This document shows positions 60,687-64,000 of a DNA stretch of 64,000 bases, piece after piece. The notes under the pieces are model-generated. The model saw only the letters and a program-made list of their open reading frames with translations. It had not been told where the DNA came from and did not search any database. The stretch lies in NCBI GenBank assembly GCA_027451985.1, contig DAIDHS010000006.1, positions 1 through 64,000 of the forward strand, in the 5' to 3' direction. The translations under genes and the position numbers were made by a program. Position 1 is the stretch's first letter; each line of letters opens with the position of its first letter. Source of the DNA: Elusimicrobiota bacterium. Lineage in GTDB: Bacteria; Elusimicrobiota; Elusimicrobia; UBA1565; UBA9628.

Positions 60687-61593
60687 CGAGATAATCCTTC
60701 AGGAAAAGCTCGCCGGCCCGATAGGAGCTGCGCACGAACGGCCCCGATGCCACGTGCAGAAAACCCATCTCCCGCGCGCGGCGGCCGTAATCCTCGAAGC
60801 GCTCGGGCGAAACGAATTCCGCGACGGGGAGGTTGCGCTTGGCGCGGCTGGGCCGCAGGTACTGGCCGATGGTCAAGATTTGCACGCCGGCTTGGCGCAG
60901 GTCGTAAAAGGCCGCCAAGACCTCGTCTTTCGTTTCTCCCAAGCCCAGCATCAAAGAGGATTTGCTCGGCGTTTTTGGCGCGATCTCGCGGCACAAAGCC
61001 AAAACTTCAAGGGACTGCCGGTATGAGGCCCGGTGATCGCGCACGTCCGGAGTCAAGCGCTCAACGGTCTCCAGGTTGTGGGCCAGCACGTCCGGCCCGG
61101 CTGCGGCGACGATTTTAAGCAAATCTCGCCGGCCCTGAAAATCCTGCATCAGGATTTCAATCAAAAGCTTCGGATTTCGCCGTTTGGCCTCGCGAATGAC
61201 CTGCGCGACATGCCCTGCGCCTTGATCCGGCAAATCGTCGCGGCACACGGTGGTGATGACGGCGTAGTCGAGGCCCATGTCCGAAAGAGTCTCCGCCAGC
61301 TTTATGGGCTCCTCGGGATCCGGGGCGTCAGGTCTGGCTTTAGATGACACAGAGCAAAAACGGCAGGCGCGCGTGCACTCGTCTCCCAAGAGCATGAAGG
61401 TCGCGGTGGCGGCGCCCTTTTGTCCGCCCCAGCACTCGGCGATGTTGGGGCAGCGCGCTTCCTCGCACACGGTGTGCAAGCTGCGGCGGGCGGAGACGGC
61501 CTTGATGCGCTCGAAATCCTTTCCGCCCGCGAGCTTGACCTTGAGCCAGGGAGGCAGGCGAGCGGGCTGTTCCGCGGTCGCGGAATTACTCAT
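60667..61593 (-). CDS. lipA: Lipoyl synthase (LipA)
   Basis: The 308-residue radical SAM enzyme inserts two sulfurs into octanoyl-lipoyl domains. It has both cluster motifs: auxiliary C43, C48, C54 (CEEARCPNIAEC) and radical SAM C73, C77, C80 (CTRACRFC), with the family-specific SSYRAGE near the C-terminus. It lies between trxB and pdhA, overlapping both neighbours by 8 and 20 bases. Confidence 0.97.
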   Translation of the reverse strand: MSNSATAEQPARLPPWLKVKLAGGKDFERIKAVSARRSLHTVCEEARCPNIAECWGGQKGAATATFMLLGDECTRACRFCSVSSKARPDAPDPEEPIKLAETLSDMGLDYAVITTVCRDDLPDQGAGHVAQVIREAKRRNPKLLIEILMQDFQGRRDLLKIVAAAGPDVLAHNLETVERLTPDVRDHRASYRQSLEVLALCREIAPKTPSKSSLMLGLGETKDEVLAAFYDLRQAGVQILTIGQYLRPSRAKRNLPVAEFVSPERFEDYGRRAREMGFLHVASGPFVRSSYRAGELFLKDYLGANHLG

Positions 61594-62512
61594 GGCCGGC
61601 CAGGAACCGCTCGGCTTCCAGCGCGGCCATGCAGCCCGTGCCCGCCGCGGTGACCGCCTGGCGGTAGCGCGCGTCCATGACGTCTCCGGCCGCGAAGACG
61701 CCCGGCACGGAAGTCCGCGTGCGGCCGTCCGTGGAGAGGTAGCCGTTCGGTTCGGTCTTGAGTTGGCCGTTTAAGAAAGCCGTGTTGGGCGCGTGGCCGA
61801 TGGCGACGAAAAGCCCCTGGCAGGAGAAATCGCTCTCCTTCCCGGTCTTGAGGTTCTTGAGTTTGAGCCCGTGGACTTGGCCGTCTCCCAGCACGTCGGC
61901 TACGGCCGTATCCCAGATGAAGCTGATCTTGGGGTTTTTTCGCGCGCGCTCCTGCATGATTTTGGAGGCCCGTAGCTCGTTGCGTCTGTGGATGACCGTG
62001 ACCTTGGAGGCGAAGCGGGTGAGAAACGTCGACTCCTCCATGGCCGTGTCGCCGCCGCCAACCACGGCGACTTCCTTGCCCTTAAAGAAGAATCCGTCGC
62101 ACGTCGCGCAGGCCGAGACCCCGTGGCCCATGAGTTTGGCTTCGGAGGGAATCCCGAGCAGCTTGGCCGAGGCTCCGGTCGCGATGATGAGCGTGTCCGC
62201 CGAGGCTTTGACTCCTTCGGTCGTCTCAAGCTGGAAAGGTCGCTTGGATAAATCGACTTTCGACACATTTTCTTGGACGATTTTGACGCCCAGCCGCTCA
62301 CACTGTTTTTTCATGTGCTCGACGAGTTCCGGGCCCATGATGGGCTCCTCGAAGCCGGGGAAATTCTCCACGTCCGAGGTGATCATGAGCTGGCCGCCCA
62401 GGCTCACGCCGCCAAAAACAAGGGGTTCTAGTGCCGCCCGAGCGGCGTAGATGGCCGCGGTATAGGCGGCCGGACCGGATCCGATGATGACGACTTTCTT
62501 TGAATAAGTCAT
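61586..62512 (-). CDS. trxB: Thioredoxin reductase (TrxB)
   Basis: The 308-residue FAD/NADPH flavoprotein has GSGPAAYTAAIYAAR at 11-25, the redox CATC (C135, C138), and GGGDTAMEE near 154. The C-terminal GVFAAGDVMD precedes RQAVTAAGTGCMAALEAE. It reduces thioredoxin and may feed the peroxiredoxin. It is the first gene of the PDH/lipoate operon; TATAAT at 62518-62523 (minus strand) is five bases before the ATG. Confidence 0.97.
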   Translation of the reverse strand: MTYSKKVVIIGSGPAAYTAAIYAARAALEPLVFGGVSLGGQLMITSDVENFPGFEEPIMGPELVEHMKKQCERLGVKIVQENVSKVDLSKRPFQLETTEGVKASADTLIIATGASAKLLGIPSEAKLMGHGVSACATCDGFFFKGKEVAVVGGGDTAMEESTFLTRFASKVTVIHRRNELRASKIMQERARKNPKISFIWDTAVADVLGDGQVHGLKLKNLKTGKESDFSCQGLFVAIGHAPNTAFLNGQLKTEPNGYLSTDGRTRTSVPGVFAAGDVMDARYRQAVTAAGTGCMAALEAERFLAGHE

Positions 62513-62517
62513 AATTG

Positions 62518-62523
62518 ATTATA
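62518..62523 (-). promoter_or_regulatory. TATAAT -10 of the trxB-pdh-lip operon
   Basis: Perfect -10 on the minus strand, five bases before the ATG at 62512. The spacing leaves almost no leader. The -35 (TTTATC, 17 bases upstream) is weak and lies inside folB. Confidence 0.45.
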
Positions 62524-62528
62524 CAAGA

Positions 62529-62918
62529 ATGGCCACGAGGGATAAAATCTGCATTTCGGGCGTGCGTTGCAAAGTCCGCCTGGGCGTTCCCGAACGGGAA
62601 CGCCGCCGCCCGCAGCTCATCGAAATCGACGCCGTTTTGGAGTCCGACATTCGCCCGGCGGCGAAGAACGATGATTTTAAAGCCGCGGTAGATTACCAGA
62701 ATGCCGAGCGAACCGTGCGGAGCCTGGCCGAAGGGCGGCCCCGGCGGCTGGTGGAAACCCTCGCCGAGGAGATCGCGCAGGCCCTTTTGCGATGCGACTC
62801 CCGCGTTTTTGCCGCGACCATCCGGGTCCATAAGCGGCCTGCGGCTATGCCCCGAACGCGGGAGGTCTGCGTGGAAATCCGCCGCTCGCGCCGCCGTGCG
62901 GCGCGGGGCATGGATTAG
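62529..62918 (+). CDS. folB: Dihydroneopterin aldolase (FolB)
   Basis: The 129-residue enzyme cleaves dihydroneopterin to 6-hydroxymethyl-dihydropterin in folate synthesis. Landmarks are GVRCKVRLGVPERERRRPQ with the Glu at E22, VDYQNAER near 57, RRLVETLAEEIA near 77, and VHKRPAAMP with the catalytic Lys near 106. The arginine-rich C-terminal tail (RRSRRRAARG) is an extension. It is divergent from trxB by 16 bases. folE is at 44799; folP and folK are not in the window. Confidence 0.92.
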   Translation: MATRDKICISGVRCKVRLGVPERERRRPQLIEIDAVLESDIRPAAKNDDFKAAVDYQNAERTVRSLAEGRPRRLVETLAEEIAQALLRCDSRVFAATIRVHKRPAAMPRTREVCVEIRRSRRRAARGMD

Positions 62919-62951
62919 CGCCGGAAAATTTGGGACAATGTCCCGCTTGCC

Positions 62952-64000
62952 ATGAAATCGATTAAAAGGCTCATCCCCTATCTCAAGCCGTACTGGGTCC
63001 GCTTCATCGAGGCCTGCTTGGTCATGATCGGCGTGGCGCTTTTAAGCGGCGCCATGGTCGCCATCCTGGAGCCCGCGGTCAACAATGTCCTCATTAAGAA
63101 GGACGCGCACACGGCCTACATCATCACCGGGCTCATCCCGCTGATCTTTTTCCTCAAGATGATCCTGTCCTACGCCCAGAGCTACCTCATGAGCTACTTG
63201 GGCCAGAGAATCACGCAGGATCTGCGCATGGACCTATTCGAGCACCTGCACAAGCTGTCTATGGATTTTTTCTGGAAGAACAAGAGCGGGGAAATCATCT
63301 CGCGCATGACCAGCGACGTGCAGAACGTCCAGAACGGCCTGCGCTTCGCGCCGCTTTATCTCATCCGCGACTCCCTGACGGTCATCGTCCTCGTCGTCGT
63401 TATGTTCTTCGTCCAGTGGCATTTCGCCTTGGTCGCCCTTCTCGTCCTGCCCTTCATCGCGGCGGCGCTGATCATCCTAGGCAAGAAGCTCCGCTCGGCT
63501 GGAAAGAAAAGCCAGGAGACCATGGGAGAGATCACCCACCGCTTTCAGGAAAGCCTCCTGGGAATGTTGGTCGTCAAGATCTTCAACTATGAGGATGAAG
63601 CGATCGACAAATTCAGGCACGAAAACGACTCCTTCTTCAACCAGATCATGCGCTACCTGCGCGCGGACGCGCTTTCGGGTCCGCTCATGGAGTTTTTCGG
63701 CTCCATTGTCATGGCGGTCGTCTTCTACATGGCCTGGCAGCAGATTTTCCAGGGCAAAATGACGCCCGGCGCCTTCTTCGTCTTTATCGGCTGCTTCTCC
63801 GCTGCCTACGCGCCGCTTAAGAACCTCGCTAAGCTCAATTCGACGGTGCAGTTGACGCTCGCGTCGGCCGATCGTGTTTTCGCGGTTATGGACGCGAAAT
63901 CCAGCGTCCAAGAAAAAATCCATCCGGTTTTGTTCCAGAGCATCTCGCGCGGCATCGAATTCCAGGGGGTTTGCTTCCGCTATCCGACCAGGGACGAATG
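62952..64000 (+). CDS. msbA: Lipid A-type ABC exporter MsbA (3' end beyond the window)
   Basis: The first 349 codons of an ABCB-type exporter are visible. They start with IKRLIPYLKPYWVRF and contain six transmembrane helices with the typical SYLGQRITQDLRMDLFEHLHKLSMDFF and SGEIISRMTSDV coupling helices. LLGMLVVKIFNYEDEAI precedes the beginning of the nucleotide-binding domain (IEFQGVCFRYPTRD). The Walker A and later motifs lie beyond position 64000. MsbA flips lipid A precursors across the inner membrane; a homologous lipid exporter is possible. Start ATG 62952 has no strong ribosome-binding site. Confidence 0.88.
   Translation, partial: MKSIKRLIPYLKPYWVRFIEACLVMIGVALLSGAMVAILEPAVNNVLIKKDAHTAYIITGLIPLIFFLKMILSYAQSYLMSYLGQRITQDLRMDLFEHLHKLSMDFFWKNKSGEIISRMTSDVQNVQNGLRFAPLYLIRDSLTVIVLVVVMFFVQWHFALVALLVLPFIAAALIILGKKLRSAGKKSQETMGEITHRFQESLLGMLVVKIFNYEDEAIDKFRHENDSFFNQIMRYLRADALSGPLMEFFGSIVMAVVFYMAWQQIFQGKMTPGAFFVFIGCFSAAYAPLKNLAKLNSTVQLTLASADRVFAVMDAKSSVQEKIHPVLFQSISRGIEFQGVCFRYPTRDE

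Noticed and set aside
60171..61118. 315-residue plus-strand open frame
   Set aside because: It is antisense to pdhA and lipA, which carry full active-site motifs; the frame's C-terminal half is Arg/Pro low complexity.
62932..62944. 13-base palindrome GGGACAATGTCCC before msbA
   Set aside because: It overlaps a possible -10 (GACAAT) and could be an operator, but arms of six bases with no second example in the window are too weak to claim.

Overview
The window is a compact, GC-rich stretch of bacterial chromosome with about 64 protein genes and one tRNA. I see no insertion sequence, prophage, CRISPR array or rRNA. The organism is a diderm (Gram-negative envelope): there is an MsbA-type lipid exporter, a heptosyltransferase-like GT9 enzyme, lipoproteins and a TRAP transporter with a periplasmic TatT-type lipoprotein. 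The gene mix (TPAT-type TRAP system, many secreted TPR proteins, GroEL with a short His-containing tail, complete PDH complex with lipoate synthesis) suggests an uncultivated, free-living or animal-associated lineage. Elusimicrobiota is my best guess, but it rests on overall impression; no marker gene here proves it.

Layout, left to right. 1-2365: tRNA-Ser(GCU), a DUF962 membrane protein, an O-methyltransferase and an aldo/keto reductase. 2372-9441: a surface-glycan or secondary-metabolite block (GT2, two NAD-dependent epimerases, a Cys-rich GMC oxidoreductase, a GT-C membrane glycosyltransferase and an AT-richer B12-domain radical SAM enzyme). 9553-20117: a giant secreted TPR protein, metF, then tatT-dctP-dctQ-dctM, a LOG-family protein and two more secreted repeat proteins. 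20187-23235: a GYF_2-like coiled-coil protein, then groES-groEL under CIRCE/HrcA-type control. 23420-29655: DUF167, mtnA, pyk, cutA, maf, an orphan histidine kinase, and a pteridine-reductase-like SDR coupled to a QueD/PTPS protein. 29668-32036: DUF192, a membrane-anchored glycosidase-like protein and a stand-alone Lrp ligand-binding domain. 32043-41105: a dipeptide/oligopeptide ABC transporter with two tandem substrate-binding proteins and a terminal acyl-CoA ligase. 41115-46748: a CCA-adding-type enzyme, peroxiredoxin, leucyl aminopeptidase, folE and a large secreted protein of unknown function. 46940-52223: a phenylacetate-degradation-like run (aldehyde dehydrogenase, PaaF-, PaaG-, PaaA- and PaaH-like, and a small CxxC protein) without PaaBCDE, PaaK, PaaZ or PaaJ. 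52224-55315: CoA-binding protein, DMT exporter, ICMT-like methyltransferase and GT9. 55278-62512 (minus strand): trxB-lipA-pdhA-pdhB-pdhC-lpdA-lipB, one tightly packed transcription unit supplying pyruvate dehydrogenase and its lipoate. 62529-64000: folB and the start of msbA.

Genes are packed with frequent 4-base ATGA overlaps, and three convergent pairs overlap at their 3' ends. No gene-free stretch exceeds about 200 bases; the largest are 46749-46939, 23236-23419, 21120-21259 and 1-136, and each holds promoter or terminator signals listed below. Many first-in-operon genes lack a Shine-Dalgarno sequence and carry a -10-like hexamer 6-7 bases before the start codon, which suggests leaderless transcripts are common. 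The most interesting items are the PaaA-only oxygenase cluster, the TRAP system whose receptor appears to lack the usual carboxylate-binding arginine, the Cys-rich GMC oxidoreductase, the pteridine reductase/PTPS pair, and the unusual operator layout at groES.
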